Shown: in pieces, positions 1 through 7,011 of the stretch | Numbering within the stretch: the stretch's first letter is position 1 | How the letters are laid out: each line of letters begins with the position of its first letter | NCBI GenBank assembly: GCA_031270215.1 | Contig: JAISYB010000123.1 | Span: 1-17,317 of the forward strand | Direction of reading: 5' to 3' | From: Streptococcaceae bacterium | GTDB lineage: Bacteria > Bacillota > Bacilli > Lactobacillales > Streptococcaceae | DNA length: 17,317 nt | Made by a program: the position numbers and the translations under genes | Notes under the pieces: model-generated | The model's input: only the letters and a program-made list of their open reading frames with translations | Told to the model about the DNA's origin: nothing | Database searches by the model: none

Positions 1-202
1 CCTTAAATTCGGTAATCAGAAGCGTAACTGCAATACTACTCATCGTTTTACCAATTCCTGACTTGACTAAAACCACCTCATGACGACCAATCACCCCTAA
101 ATAGAATACGAAATCACCAATCATTCTTTTTTCTTCATGGCTAAACGCCGCTTCTAAGTAACGCAGCTCCTCTGGCATTGCCGCAATAATTCCTAACTTC
201 AC
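1..202 (-). CDS. mtnN: 5'-methylthioadenosine/S-adenosylhomocysteine nucleosidase, N-terminal part (cut by window edge)
   Basis: Cleaves adenine from methylthioadenosine and S-adenosylhomocysteine in the cytoplasm, feeding methionine salvage and the activated methyl cycle (and AI-2 formation where LuxS is present). About 67 residues are visible; the C-terminal two thirds lies beyond base 1. The N-terminus translates as (V/M)KLGIIAAMPEEL, matching the family start with the acidic pair at residues 11-12 (E12 is catalytic in the E. coli enzyme), and the KSGIGK stretch follows near residue 50. The start is a GTG at 202-200 preceded by GGAGG at a good distance. It is the last gene of the Nudix-macP-mtnN set, 21 nt after the macP stop. 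Family assignment is firm; the missing part prevents checking the other catalytic acids. Confidence 0.9.
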   Translation of the reverse strand, partial: MKLGIIAAMPEELRYLEAAFSHEEKRMIGDFVFYLGVIGRHEVVLVKSGIGKTMSSIAVTLLITEFK

Positions 203-223
203 AAATCTTCCTCCAACTTATTT

Positions 224-511
224 TCACAATTTCAAAATTGCAAAAATCAAAAGCGCAAGCAAAATAATAACAATAACTAGCGCACGATTTAAAAACGTCT
301 TACGTGACTTAACCTTAAATTGCTCACTAAGGCGGTCGCTTTTAGTGCGCTGCTTTTCTGCTTGTTTTCTTTCCTTTTGATAAAAATGATACATTTCCTT
401 TTCACGTTTTGAGAATTCCTCTTCCGCACGCACTGCCCGTATTTTGTCTGCTTGCTGATGCTTTTCTTTTTCAGCTCTCAAAACCTTTCTTGTAACCAAG
501 GGTTTACTCAA
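224..511 (-). CDS. macP: MacP-like single-pass membrane protein
   Basis: 95 residues. A highly charged, helical N-terminal part (about residues 1-70, rich in Lys/Glu/Arg/Gln) precedes one C-terminal membrane segment (about 75-94), so the bulk should face the cytoplasm. The start MSKPLVT resembles the MGKPLLT start of streptococcal MacP, which activates the class A penicillin-binding protein PBP2a. The position between a Nudix hydrolase and mtnN is the same as in pneumococcus. The start codon is TTG, directly after the TGA of the Nudix gene, with the ribosome binding site inside the end of that gene, so translation is probably coupled. Identity rests on synteny, topology and the N-terminal motif; the charged middle part is too low in complexity to prove homology. 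Confidence 0.65.
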   Translation of the reverse strand: MSKPLVTRKVLRAEKEKHQQADKIRAVRAEEEFSKREKEMYHFYQKERKQAEKQRTKSDRLSEQFKVKSRKTFLNRALVIVIILLALLIFAILKL

Positions 512-1081
512 TCAAATCTCACCTTTCAACCGCAAATTTTCCCAATACAAGATACCGATAATCGTTTTAGCATCTTCGATTTCACCATTTAAAATCTTTG
601 CCTTAGCTTCATCAAAGCTTAACTCAACAAGCTCAAGTACCTCGTCATCATCTTGTGGCATTGGATTTTCCTTTTTAACTAGGTCACGTGCAATAAAGAT
701 GCGTAAAAGCTCATCAGCAAAACCTGGTGAAGTATACACCTGTGTGATTAATTCAATCGAGTTGGCATAATAACCCGTTTCTTCTTCTAACTCACGCAGC
801 GCTGCTTCTTTCGGCTCTCTACTTTCTCCTATTTCAAGCTTGCCTGCTGGTATTTCAAGCAAAACCTTCTCCATTGGCTTACGGTATTGCTTGATTAAAA
901 CAAGCTTATCCTCTGGGGTAATTGCAACAGTTGCAACGCCGCCCGGATGAAAAACAAGCTCCCGCTTGGCAAAACCTAAGTTGTTAGGCAATCTAACGTC
1001 ATCATGAACCACCTCAATAATCTTGCCTTTAAATATCTCCTCGCGGTGAATCGTGACTTCTTCAAAGTTTTCTAAATTCAT
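512..1081 (-). CDS. nudF: Nudix hydrolase, ADP-ribose pyrophosphatase type
   Basis: 189 residues, the usual size of NudF-type ADP-ribose pyrophosphatases, which hydrolyse ADP-ribose to AMP and ribose 5-phosphate. The Nudix box begins at GKLEIGE (about residue 80) and ends with RELEEETGY, giving the Mg-binding REL-EE-TG core. Between the first Glu and the RE pair there are nine residues where the classical box has seven. N-terminal beta strands and the AGKLE segment are typical of the ADPRase group. It is the first gene of the operon with macP and mtnN; its TGA abuts the TTG start of macP. An extended -10 promoter lies about 40 nt upstream. Exact substrate is inferred from family only. Confidence 0.85.
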   Translation of the reverse strand: MNLENFEEVTIHREEIFKGKIIEVVHDDVRLPNNLGFAKRELVFHPGGVATVAITPEDKLVLIKQYRKPMEKVLLEIPAGKLEIGESREPKEAALRELEEETGYYANSIELITQVYTSPGFADELLRIFIARDLVKKENPMPQDDDEVLELVELSFDEAKAKILNGEIEDAKTIIGILYWENLRLKGEI

Positions 1082-1120
1082 ACTCTCTCCCTATTTGTAA
1101 AATCTCAATGATTTAAAGAA

Positions 1121-1129
1121 ATTGTACCA
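1121..1129 (-). promoter_or_regulatory. Extended -10 promoter of the nudF-macP-mtnN operon
   Basis: On the minus strand TGG then TACAAT forms an extended -10 element, about 40 nt before the nudF start. No good -35 hexamer is seen at 16-18 nt (TTTATG at 17), which is acceptable for an extended -10 promoter. Transcription would begin near 1114. Confidence 0.55.
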
Positions 1130-1181
1130 TAAAGACTTCGCTTCATAAACAAGAAAGCGATAAAAGCGTTTCTTTATTGCT

Positions 1182-1193
1182 AAAGCTAGCTTT
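1182..1193. promoter_or_regulatory. 12-bp perfect palindrome in the divergent nudF/xpaC gap
   Basis: AAAGCTAGCTTT reads identically on both strands. It lies between the two divergent promoters, about 55-75 nt from each -10 element, where a regulator could affect both. No regulator is known for it, and short AT-rich palindromes arise by chance. Confidence 0.2.
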
Positions 1194-1218
1194 TGTCAGA
1201 CATAACTCATATAGCTAA

Positions 1219-1242
1219 AATAAGTCTTACGGCTTATTTTTT
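1219..1242. terminator. Hairpin with T-runs between divergent promoters
   Basis: AATAAGTC pairs with GGCTTATT (eight pairs including one T-G) around a 4-nt TTAC loop, followed by TTTT on the plus strand and a T-run on the minus strand. It resembles a short bidirectional terminator, oddly placed upstream of the xpaC promoter and between divergent genes, where it could insulate the two operons. The stem is AT-rich and may be weak. Confidence 0.35.
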
Positions 1243-1255
1243 GCAAGACTAATTA

Positions 1256-1264
1256 TGTTATAAT
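1256..1264 (+). promoter_or_regulatory. Extended -10 promoter of xpaC-like gene
   Basis: TGT followed by a perfect TATAAT forms an extended -10 element 31 nt before the chosen xpaC start. A TTGCAA nearby is only 12 nt away and so is not a usable -35. Start of transcription expected near 1271. Confidence 0.6.
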
Positions 1265-1294
1265 TCACTTATCGTTAACTACGGAGGGATGAAA

Positions 1295-2074
1295 ATGACT
1301 AATAAACGCAAATTAATTTTACGCATTCTCGGGACAATCTTAATTCTGAACATGATAACTGTTTTAGCAAATCTTGGCTCATTTGCTCTGCTATATCCAG
1401 CTGTGATTCTAGCTGTCTTATTTATCTGGTTAAGAATAACAACAGTGCTTAAATGGTTTCTCCCCATCACGCTGCTGTTTTATATCTTTTCAGCCGCGCT
1501 GCCCACCTCAACCTTATCGCTCATCTTTCTTATTTTAATTAGCTACCTAGCCGGTGAATTCGTGTTTCCTAAGCTACAGGCCAGAGCGCAAAGTAAAAAA
1601 GAAGCACGTGGCAAGCCGGATAAAGAAAAACAATATCACGCAGCCGGCTTAAACGACCAAGATATTGAAGCTTTTAGAAGTACAATGGCTGAAGCGAAAC
1701 AGAATATCATTGACTGGGAGCGCAACATTACTAAAAGTCCAACTCTCAGCCAAATTAATCACGAAACAAATGGCTTAACTGCTGCAAAGGAATTGTTTAA
1801 AGAAATTGTTGAAACACCTAAAAGAATAACAGAAGCGGATACATTCCTTTATAAACATTTGCCCAGCGTTGTTAGCTTGACTGATAAATACCTAAAAATC
1901 ACTGAACACAAGATTAAAGCAGAAAGCACGCTCGAAACATTAGCCAAAAGCGAGGGTGTTATCTGGCAGGTTTCTGAACAAATCGCTTTAGATTACACCA
2001 GCTTCATCTCTGAGGTGCTGGAAGATTTAGTCATTGAAACAGAGGTTGCTAAGAGTAGTTTAAAAGAAAAATAA
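1295..2074 (+). CDS. xpaC: XpaC-like membrane protein (5-bromo-4-chloroindolyl phosphate hydrolysis family)
   Basis: 259 residues from the ATG at 1295. The ATG at 1289 sits only 1 nt from GGAGG, while 1295 has the normal 7-nt spacing. The first ~95 residues hold about four hydrophobic segments. The rest is a soluble, charged helical domain that includes a GLNDQDIEAFRSTMAEAK stretch. This architecture and the pairing with a TelA gene fit the XpaC family, named for a B. subtilis gene affecting hydrolysis of a chromogenic phosphate. The biochemical role is unknown, and the pair is often discussed with envelope or toxic-compound stress. No phosphatase motif is visible. telA follows after 111 nt with its own possible promoter. 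Confidence 0.7.
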   Translation: MTNKRKLILRILGTILILNMITVLANLGSFALLYPAVILAVLFIWLRITTVLKWFLPITLLFYIFSAALPTSTLSLIFLILISYLAGEFVFPKLQARAQSKKEARGKPDKEKQYHAAGLNDQDIEAFRSTMAEAKQNIIDWERNITKSPTLSQINHETNGLTAAKELFKEIVETPKRITEADTFLYKHLPSVVSLTDKYLKITEHKIKAESTLETLAKSEGVIWQVSEQIALDYTSFISEVLEDLVIETEVAKSSLKEK

Positions 2075-2113
2075 TCGCACGCCTTCACTTAAAGACACTG
2101 TGTTTTTAGTAGC

Positions 2114-2142
2114 TTGTTTTGTCAAATCATTTATCTTACAAT
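2114..2142 (+). promoter_or_regulatory. Possible telA promoter
   Basis: TTGTTT, 17-nt spacer, TACAAT. The -10 is good (5 of 6) and the -35 weak (3 of 6). Transcription would begin near 2149, between the spurious upstream start at 2114 and the real telA start at 2186, which supports the downstream start. Co-transcription from the xpaC promoter remains possible. Confidence 0.4.
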
Positions 2143-2185
2143 GAAAGCAGTAGCAAGAAAATATGTAAGGCGAATGGAGAAGATA

Positions 2186-3361
2186 ATGGCGAATGAAATT
2201 TTAGAAGACTTAATGCGGGGGTCAATTCCCACCGAAGCAGTCAACCTGCCTCTTGAGCAGCAAGCTGAGATTAAAGCAATGCAAGAAAGCAACCGAGCAG
2301 TCAAATCCTATGAAAACTTATCCCCTGAGGATTTAAAGCAAGCGAAACAGCTTGCCAAATCAATTGACGAAACCAACTCACAGGCAGTCATCCAATACGG
2401 TGCCAATGCGCAAAACAAGCTCGCCGAGTTTTCAAATGGCATACTAACTCAGGTCAACTCACAGGATATCGGACCTGTTGGGGACGTTTTAAGCGAGTTG
2501 ATGTTTAAGCTACAAGAAGCCAATCCGGAGGAATTAGTTGCGCAAAATAGCAATGTTTTTAAGAAAATCTTCGGCATAGTCAAGAAATCAATTTTTGAAA
2601 TCACCCAAAAATATCAAAAAATCGGCGCAAGTATCGATAAGGTTGCAGTCAAGCTCAATTACGAAAAAGAGGAATTGTTAAAAAGTAATACCACTCTGGA
2701 CGGCTTGTATCAGCAGAATTTGGATTATTTTAATGCCTTAAATGTCTTTATCGCAGCAGCTGAGCTGAAAAAGGAAGAACTCGAAAACGAGTTAATCCCT
2801 AATGCGTTAGAAAAAGCCAAGCAATCAAACGACCAAATGGAGCTACAAATCGCAGCTGACTTAAAACAATTTGTCGAACGCCTAGATAAACGTGCTTATG
2901 ATTTGAAGCTCGCGCGACAAATTACCATTCAGCAAGCGCCGCAAATCCGTTTAATTCAGAGTACTAATCAAGTACTAGCTGAAAAAATCCAAACCTCAAT
3001 CAACACGGCAATCCCTCTGTGGAAAAATCAAGTCGCTATCGCTCTGACGCTTTTGAAACAAAAAGAAGCCATTACTGCACAACGCCAAGTTTCTGAAACA
3101 ACCAATGAATTGTTAACGAAAAATAGCGAAATGCTAAAAAGCTCAACGATTGATGTCGCAAGAGAAAGTGAGCGTGGCGTAGTTGATATTGAAACACTGC
3201 GCAAAACGCAAAACGATTTGATTGAAACAATTCAAGAAACCCTCCAAATCCAAGAGGAAGGTCGAGAAAACCGTCGCAACGCTGAGCTTGAGCTTGTGCA
3301 GATGGAAGAGGAATTAAAACAAAAATTACTCGAAATCAATCAAAGAAACGTAAAAAAATAA
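2186..3361 (+). CDS. telA: TelA/KlaA family (toxic anion resistance) protein
   Basis: 391 residues from the ATG at 2186, which has GGAGAAG 3 nt upstream (6 nt from GGAG). Earlier in-frame starts lie in the promoter region and lack a ribosome binding site. It is almost wholly alpha-helical and charged, with the family-typical segment YGANAQNKLAEFSNGIL near residue 70 and DIGPVGDVLSELM near residue 95, followed by long coiled-coil-like helices to the end. No membrane segment is seen, so it is cytoplasmic, probably acting with the XpaC-like membrane protein. The family was named for tellurite resistance of plasmid RK2, but chromosomal members in Firmicutes more generally affect tolerance of cell-envelope agents. 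Molecular activity is unknown. A structured element starts 15 nt after the stop. Confidence 0.85.
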   Translation: MANEILEDLMRGSIPTEAVNLPLEQQAEIKAMQESNRAVKSYENLSPEDLKQAKQLAKSIDETNSQAVIQYGANAQNKLAEFSNGILTQVNSQDIGPVGDVLSELMFKLQEANPEELVAQNSNVFKKIFGIVKKSIFEITQKYQKIGASIDKVAVKLNYEKEELLKSNTTLDGLYQQNLDYFNALNVFIAAAELKKEELENELIPNALEKAKQSNDQMELQIAADLKQFVERLDKRAYDLKLARQITIQQAPQIRLIQSTNQVLAEKIQTSINTAIPLWKNQVAIALTLLKQKEAITAQRQVSETTNELLTKNSEMLKSSTIDVARESERGVVDIETLRKTQNDLIETIQETLQIQEEGRENRRNAELELVQMEEELKQKLLEINQRNVKK

Positions 3362-3376
3362 AACATATGGATAAAA

Positions 3377-3584
3377 AAGGTGAGCCTCGGCATTTAATGA
3401 TGTAGCAATTAGGAAATCGATGTAAATGCTCGCCAGTGTTCAAAAAATTTATCCCTTTCTGTGAGCCACTTGAAACTGCCACCTTAGTAGCTTACGAAAA
3501 TGTAAGTGGCAACGTTCTAGCGGGTTTTGCTCCTAAGCGTTGACTAGCCGGCACTACTTATCCTCGTAAATCATGAATATTAAA
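3377..3584 (+). ncRNA. Structured repeat element, copy 1 (unrecognised)
   Basis: 208 nt directly after telA, similar over the full length (about two thirds identical by eye) to the reverse complement of 12195-12400. Exact or near-exact shared blocks: GATGTAGCAATTAGGAAAT at 3399-3417 (19 of 19), TTAGTAGCTTACG at 3484-3496 (12 of 13), AGTGGCAACGT at 3505-3515 (11 of 11), TGACTAGCCGGCACT at 3541-3555 (14 of 15). TGCCA and CTTA at 3477-3486 pair with TAAG and TGGCA at 3503-3511, with one bulged C. GCATTTA at 3390-3396 can also pair with TAAATGC at 3423-3429. There is no convincing ORF and no co-directional gene downstream (the next gene is convergent), so a cis-acting leader is unlikely here. I cannot match it to a named RNA family. 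Confidence 0.65.
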
Positions 3585-3609
3585 AAAGTCACTTTGAAGT
3601 CAAAAAAAT

Positions 3610-3650
3610 AAGCTGACCTGACTAGATTTTTTCTAGTTGGTTGGCTTTTT
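3610..3650 (+). terminator. Terminator after telA and element copy 1
   Basis: A roughly 15-bp stem with one bulged T: the arm starting AAGCTGACC pairs with the arm ending GGTTGGCTT around an AT-only loop, followed by TTTTT. It ends the plus-strand xpaC-telA transcript together with the element. Confidence 0.8.
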
Positions 3651-3893
3651 CAGTATTTTTCAAAAAAACTTTGGGCTATTACGCCGTATTTTGCCCTTCA
3701 TCACTCCCTTTTTCTTGGTAAGCTTTAATACCATCAGTTTTCTAAATGGGAAACTTGGACTTTCATCAAAGGAATCTTGCTAATTGTCCCCTATGTAAAT
3801 CACTGAACGCGTAATAAATCACGTTAAAAATTTTAACCCAGCGCTGGCAAGCTCACTTAAGCTTATTATGCTAATATATTTATCTATCGCCAA
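3651..3893. other. Intergenic stretch with no recognised feature
   Basis: About 240 bp between two terminators. On the minus strand there is a basic stop-free run of about 40 codons (roughly 3660-3780), but it has no properly placed start and resembles no family I can name. It may be decayed sequence. Confidence 0.4.
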
Positions 3894-3940
3894 AACCCCC
3901 GAACCTTTGATATTTCATCAGAGATTCAGGGTTCTTTTTG
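3894..3940. terminator. Bidirectional-type terminator after the PTS-phosphatase operon
   Basis: On the minus strand AACCCTGAATCT pairs with the AGGTTCGGGGGTT side (one bulged G), enclosing an inner TGAT/ATCA hairpin. The minus-strand tail is TTTT; the plus-strand tail is TTCTTTTT. It follows the phosphatase stop by about 20 nt and could stop transcripts from both sides. Confidence 0.7.
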
Positions 3941-3953
3941 CTACTACTTATTA

Positions 3954-5009
3954 CTATTCATACAAATACAGCTCTTTCAATCTCTCAATTGATTCTTGCG
4001 TCATCCCCAAAGCTTCAAGCGCATAGTTCTCCATTGTCCCATAGGTTTCTTCCATCGCTTTAAAAGCACTGTCCAGATAAGCAGCTTTGGTCTGTTGCAA
4101 GGAAGCCAGATAATCCAAAACAAAGGAATCCTCCGTATATTGCTTATAGATAGCCATTCGTTTTTCATTTCTTGGACGATTATATTTCCCCGTCAAAAAG
4201 TAATCCGCATAGATTGTCTCACGATCAACGCCTAATAATCCTAAAATAATCGCTGCCGCCCAGCCCGTGCGATCCTTCCCGCCTTGACAATGAAACAAAT
4301 TGGGAACTTCTGCTCGCAGCAATACCTGCATGAAATTCGTATAAGCTTCCTTCGCCTTTGTAGAAAGCACCAGCTCTCGCATCTGGACAACCATTTGCTG
4401 CTGCATCTCGACGAGCTTTTCCTGACCTGCTTTCGTTTTTGCTAACTCAACGAGTTTTTCTACCTTTTGCTTGTCCTTGTTAGATTTATCAGAGGGCGTT
4501 TCACTGGCTTTTCTAGCTACAAGCGCATGCGGGTCGAATTCGTAGTGATGGCGCTCACCAACTGCAATGTCCGGATTCAAACGGATTTCTGCCGGAGAAC
4601 GCAAATCAATCACTGAAGATAGCTTCATATTTTTCAAATACGTCCAATCAATACTGTCCAAATGATCAAGTGCATCTGAGCGATAAATCAAGCCCCACTT
4701 GGTCATACGCCCCTCAGTAGTCAAATAACCGCCTAAATCTCGACAATTGTAAAGACCAGCAACCGAAATACGCCGTTCAGCGCCTAGATAATTGTCTTCT
4801 CCCAAAATAGTTTGATAAAATGTACGTTTCATTTTCCATTCAGTTACCGGAGCTGCTACACCATTTTCAAAAGTACAAAGTATTTCCTCTTCCTTCGTTT
4901 CTTCGCTTGGGTCACTCGTGATATAGACGACTAAATCACCCGAGAAATCTTCATTTAAATCAAGAAACAATTCATCTTCTTTTCTATATACTTCTATCGT
5001 TTTCATCAT
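3954..5009 (-). CDS. Tyrosine-phosphatase-like protein (HCxxGKDRTG, LipA/Y_phosphatase3 type)
   Basis: 351 residues. The C-x5-R phosphatase loop is HCQGGKDRTG at residues 240-249, with nucleophile C241 and phosphate-binding R247. Upstream signatures are NCRDLGGY (88-95), IYRSDAL (108-114, roughly) and VIDLRSPAE (133-141), the usual order in the Y_phosphatase3 family that includes Listeria LipA. A Lys/Glu-rich helical stretch at about 165-225 looks like the cap region. The first ~70 residues form an extra acidic N-terminal domain. No signal peptide, so cytoplasmic. It begins 2 nt after the EIIC stop with no clear ribosome binding site, so translation is probably coupled. Either ATG of the tandem pair may be used. 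Substrate unknown: protein phosphotyrosine, phosphoinositide or a small phosphorylated product of the PTS are all possible. Confidence 0.85.
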   Translation of the reverse strand: MMKTIEVYRKEDELFLDLNEDFSGDLVVYITSDPSEETKEEEILCTFENGVAAPVTEWKMKRTFYQTILGEDNYLGAERRISVAGLYNCRDLGGYLTTEGRMTKWGLIYRSDALDHLDSIDWTYLKNMKLSSVIDLRSPAEIRLNPDIAVGERHHYEFDPHALVARKASETPSDKSNKDKQKVEKLVELAKTKAGQEKLVEMQQQMVVQMRELVLSTKAKEAYTNFMQVLLRAEVPNLFHCQGGKDRTGWAAAIILGLLGVDRETIYADYFLTGKYNRPRNEKRMAIYKQYTEDSFVLDYLASLQQTKAAYLDSAFKAMEETYGTMENYALEALGMTQESIERLKELYLYE

Positions 5010-5011
5010 AA

Positions 5012-6316
5012 TTATAGTGTACTTTGTTCTGTTTTTAAGTCAACCGCATTTTCATTTTTTTCGGTTTCCTCCATTATGCCTTGCTCCAGAGCTATCTCTT
5101 GAAAATCTAATTTTTTCATAAATGGCAGATAGAGGAGAACAACTGCTACAAATTGAATCAGCTGAACGACCAACCCTTGCCAGCCTCCTGCCATAAACCC
5201 AGTCAGGAAGGTCGGAAGATTTCTAGGAACGCTCAAGCTAGTGATTGGCAGAAAGCCAATAAGTGTCGCTACATAACCAATGGCGATACATAGCGGTGCA
5301 GCTAATGTCAGCGGAATAAATAACACGGGATTCAGTATTTGTGGAATACCAAATTTCATTGGCTCTGTGATACCAAAAACGCTCGGAACAATCGATACTT
5401 TTCCAATCGATTTGAATTTTTCACTTCGACAAACAAAAATCAATATCACTGCCAGTGCCAACGCACGTGGTCCTTTGTAGGCGTCCAAGAAAAATGAATT
5501 GATTACGTTTTTCGCTGTTTCCCCAGCTGCAACTGCTTCCATATTGGCATATGCCTGTGAAGCGTACAAAACAGTAATGATTGACGCGGTAACATTACTT
5601 CCATGAATACCAAACCACCAAAGTAGTTCAGACAAGAACATGATAAACAATGCAGACCAGATTGTACCACCCAAACTCTGTAATGGCACCTGTAGGAGCG
5701 TATAAATAAAGTCGTGCACATTTCCGTATGACGTTTTGGAGAATAATAAACTCACAATAATTGCCAGAACAAACAGAATAGCTGCGGGTACAATTGCTTC
5801 AAAGGTCTTAGATATAAACGGCGGTACGCTGTCAGGCATTTTAGGTGATAGCTTCTTTTCTGACAGCTTTGCAAAAGCCCAGGTAATAAAAATCGAAACA
5901 ATCATTCCAACGAAAATCCCTTTCGACCCCAAATATCCTAGCTCGATTGCTTGTACAGGCTTTTCAGCCCCAACATCAAAATTGCTAATCGGTGTCACAA
6001 TCAAAAAACTTGCGACAGATAAAATCATGGAGGCTGGTACATCGCTCTTAATCTCTTTTGCTAAAACATAAGACATTCCCAACACGATATATAGAGCAAT
6101 AAAATTACTGGTAATCGTTGTCCCAATCGTACAAGCCTGAGTGATGATCTCTGGAAGATTTGGAATCATCTGCACCACCAGCAGCAAGCTACCGACGATC
6201 GTAATCGGCAAGGTCAGCATCATTCCATTTGCAACAGTTTTAATAATCAGATTATTTGAAAATTTCACAATCATTTTATTCAGCTTTGGTCCAAACGAAC
6301 CCTTTTCTTTTGCCAT
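5012..6316 (-). CDS. PTS permease EIIC, lactose/cellobiose family
   Basis: 434 residues with about ten hydrophobic segments: the membrane channel that binds and translocates the sugar while EIIB phosphorylates it. Family marks are WWFGIHGSNV (near residue 230) and GITEPMKFGIPQILNP (near 310), corresponding to the usual GITEP-x-x-FG loop. A charged cytoplasmic tail of about 30 residues, rich in Glu and Asn, follows the last membrane helix. AAGGAG lies 7 nt before the ATG. It is third in the EIIA-EIIB-EIIC-phosphatase operon. Substrate (cellobiose, chitobiose, other beta-glucoside or lactose) cannot be told from sequence, and no phospho-glycosidase is encoded nearby. Confidence 0.92.
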   Translation of the reverse strand: MAKEKGSFGPKLNKMIVKFSNNLIIKTVANGMMLTLPITIVGSLLLVVQMIPNLPEIITQACTIGTTITSNFIALYIVLGMSYVLAKEIKSDVPASMILSVASFLIVTPISNFDVGAEKPVQAIELGYLGSKGIFVGMIVSIFITWAFAKLSEKKLSPKMPDSVPPFISKTFEAIVPAAILFVLAIIVSLLFSKTSYGNVHDFIYTLLQVPLQSLGGTIWSALFIMFLSELLWWFGIHGSNVTASIITVLYASQAYANMEAVAAGETAKNVINSFFLDAYKGPRALALAVILIFVCRSEKFKSIGKVSIVPSVFGITEPMKFGIPQILNPVLFIPLTLAAPLCIAIGYVATLIGFLPITSLSVPRNLPTFLTGFMAGGWQGLVVQLIQFVAVVLLYLPFMKKLDFQEIALEQGIMEETEKNENAVDLKTEQSTL

Positions 6317-6331
6317 GTTTACACTCCTTCT

Positions 6332-6634
6332 TTATTTGTTCTCGATTACCGCTTGGGCAAGCTTAAATACTTTCTCTCCATTCATCATTCCGTAATCCAT
6401 CATATCAATGACTTCGATAGGAATGCCAGGATATTTTTGCTCGACTTCCTCTTTCTGAAACCCAATCTGAGGTCCCAAAAGGATAATATCTGTTCCATTC
6501 ACGTAATCCTCTAGTTCGCTTAATCCGTAAGCCGCAATATCCGCTTCAATTGCTTGTTTTCCTGCATACTCCTTCATTTTGTTGACTAACATTCCAGTAG
6601 ACATACCACCTGCACAAGCTAAAATAATTTTCAT
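6332..6634 (-). CDS. PTS EIIB, lactose/cellobiose family
   Basis: 100 residues, a complete small cytoplasmic EIIB. The start MKIILACAGGMSTGMLV places the phosphorylated cysteine at C7, followed by the P-loop-like AGGMSTG. It takes phosphate from EIIA and passes it to the incoming sugar. The ATG overlaps the EIIA stop codon by 4 nt (ATGA), with AAGGAG upstream, so the two are translationally coupled; EIIC starts 15 nt after its stop. Confidence 0.93.
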   Translation of the reverse strand: MKIILACAGGMSTGMLVNKMKEYAGKQAIEADIAAYGLSELEDYVNGTDIILLGPQIGFQKEEVEQKYPGIPIEVIDMMDYGMMNGEKVFKLAQAVIENK

Positions 6635-6978
6635 GGACGCTCTCCTTCTTTCATCAATGTGACATATTCCTTCAACTCTTTTAATTCCTCACGAACTGCC
6701 GTAAATTCAACAGCTAAATCGATTGTTGTGATTGCAGACATCAAATGATCTTCGCCATGAACCATAAATAGAGTTAAATCAATTGGTGTTTGTTCATTCG
6801 TTGACGCACTTAGGAGTTTCGCATGGGTATGATGCGCTTCCTTTAGGTTGCTTCTCGCTTCTGTCATCAGACGCTCTGCCTCTACAAAATCGCCTTGCTT
6901 TGACGCACGAATGCTCTGCATAGCCAAAGATCGAGCATTGCCGGCATAAACAATAATCTGCATTACTTCGTTTTCCAT
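6631..6978 (-). CDS. PTS EIIA, lactose/cellobiose family
   Basis: 115 residues. Helical EIIA of the LacF/CelA type, active as a trimer in known members. The active-site motif is MVHGEDHLM: by alignment with L. lactis LacF (H78, D81), the phosphorylated histidine is H74 and the metal-binding aspartate D77. It receives phosphate from HPr. First gene of the operon, with GGAGG 6 nt before the ATG and a -24/-12 promoter about 35 nt upstream. Confidence 0.93.
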   Translation of the reverse strand: MENEVMQIIVYAGNARSLAMQSIRASKQGDFVEAERLMTEARSNLKEAHHTHAKLLSASTNEQTPIDLTLFMVHGEDHLMSAITTIDLAVEFTAVREELKELKEYVTLMKEGERP

Positions 6979-7011
6979 TCATTTCCTCCTCTCACCTTAC
7001 ACATTCTATAC

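Noticed and set aside
1289..1294. ATG at 1289 as xpaC start
   Set aside because: Only 1 nt from GGAGG; the ATG at 1295 has proper spacing.
2119..2142. TTGTCA as -35 of the telA promoter
   Set aside because: Only 12 nt from TACAAT, too short for sigma-A.
2114..2185. Longer telA reading frame from 2114
   Set aside because: The extension covers the -35/-10 region, lacks a ribosome binding site, and the family start begins at the ATG at 2186.
3660..3780. Basic stop-free run of about 40 codons on the minus strand
   Set aside because: No proper start or ribosome binding site and no recognisable family; kept only as a note on that gap.
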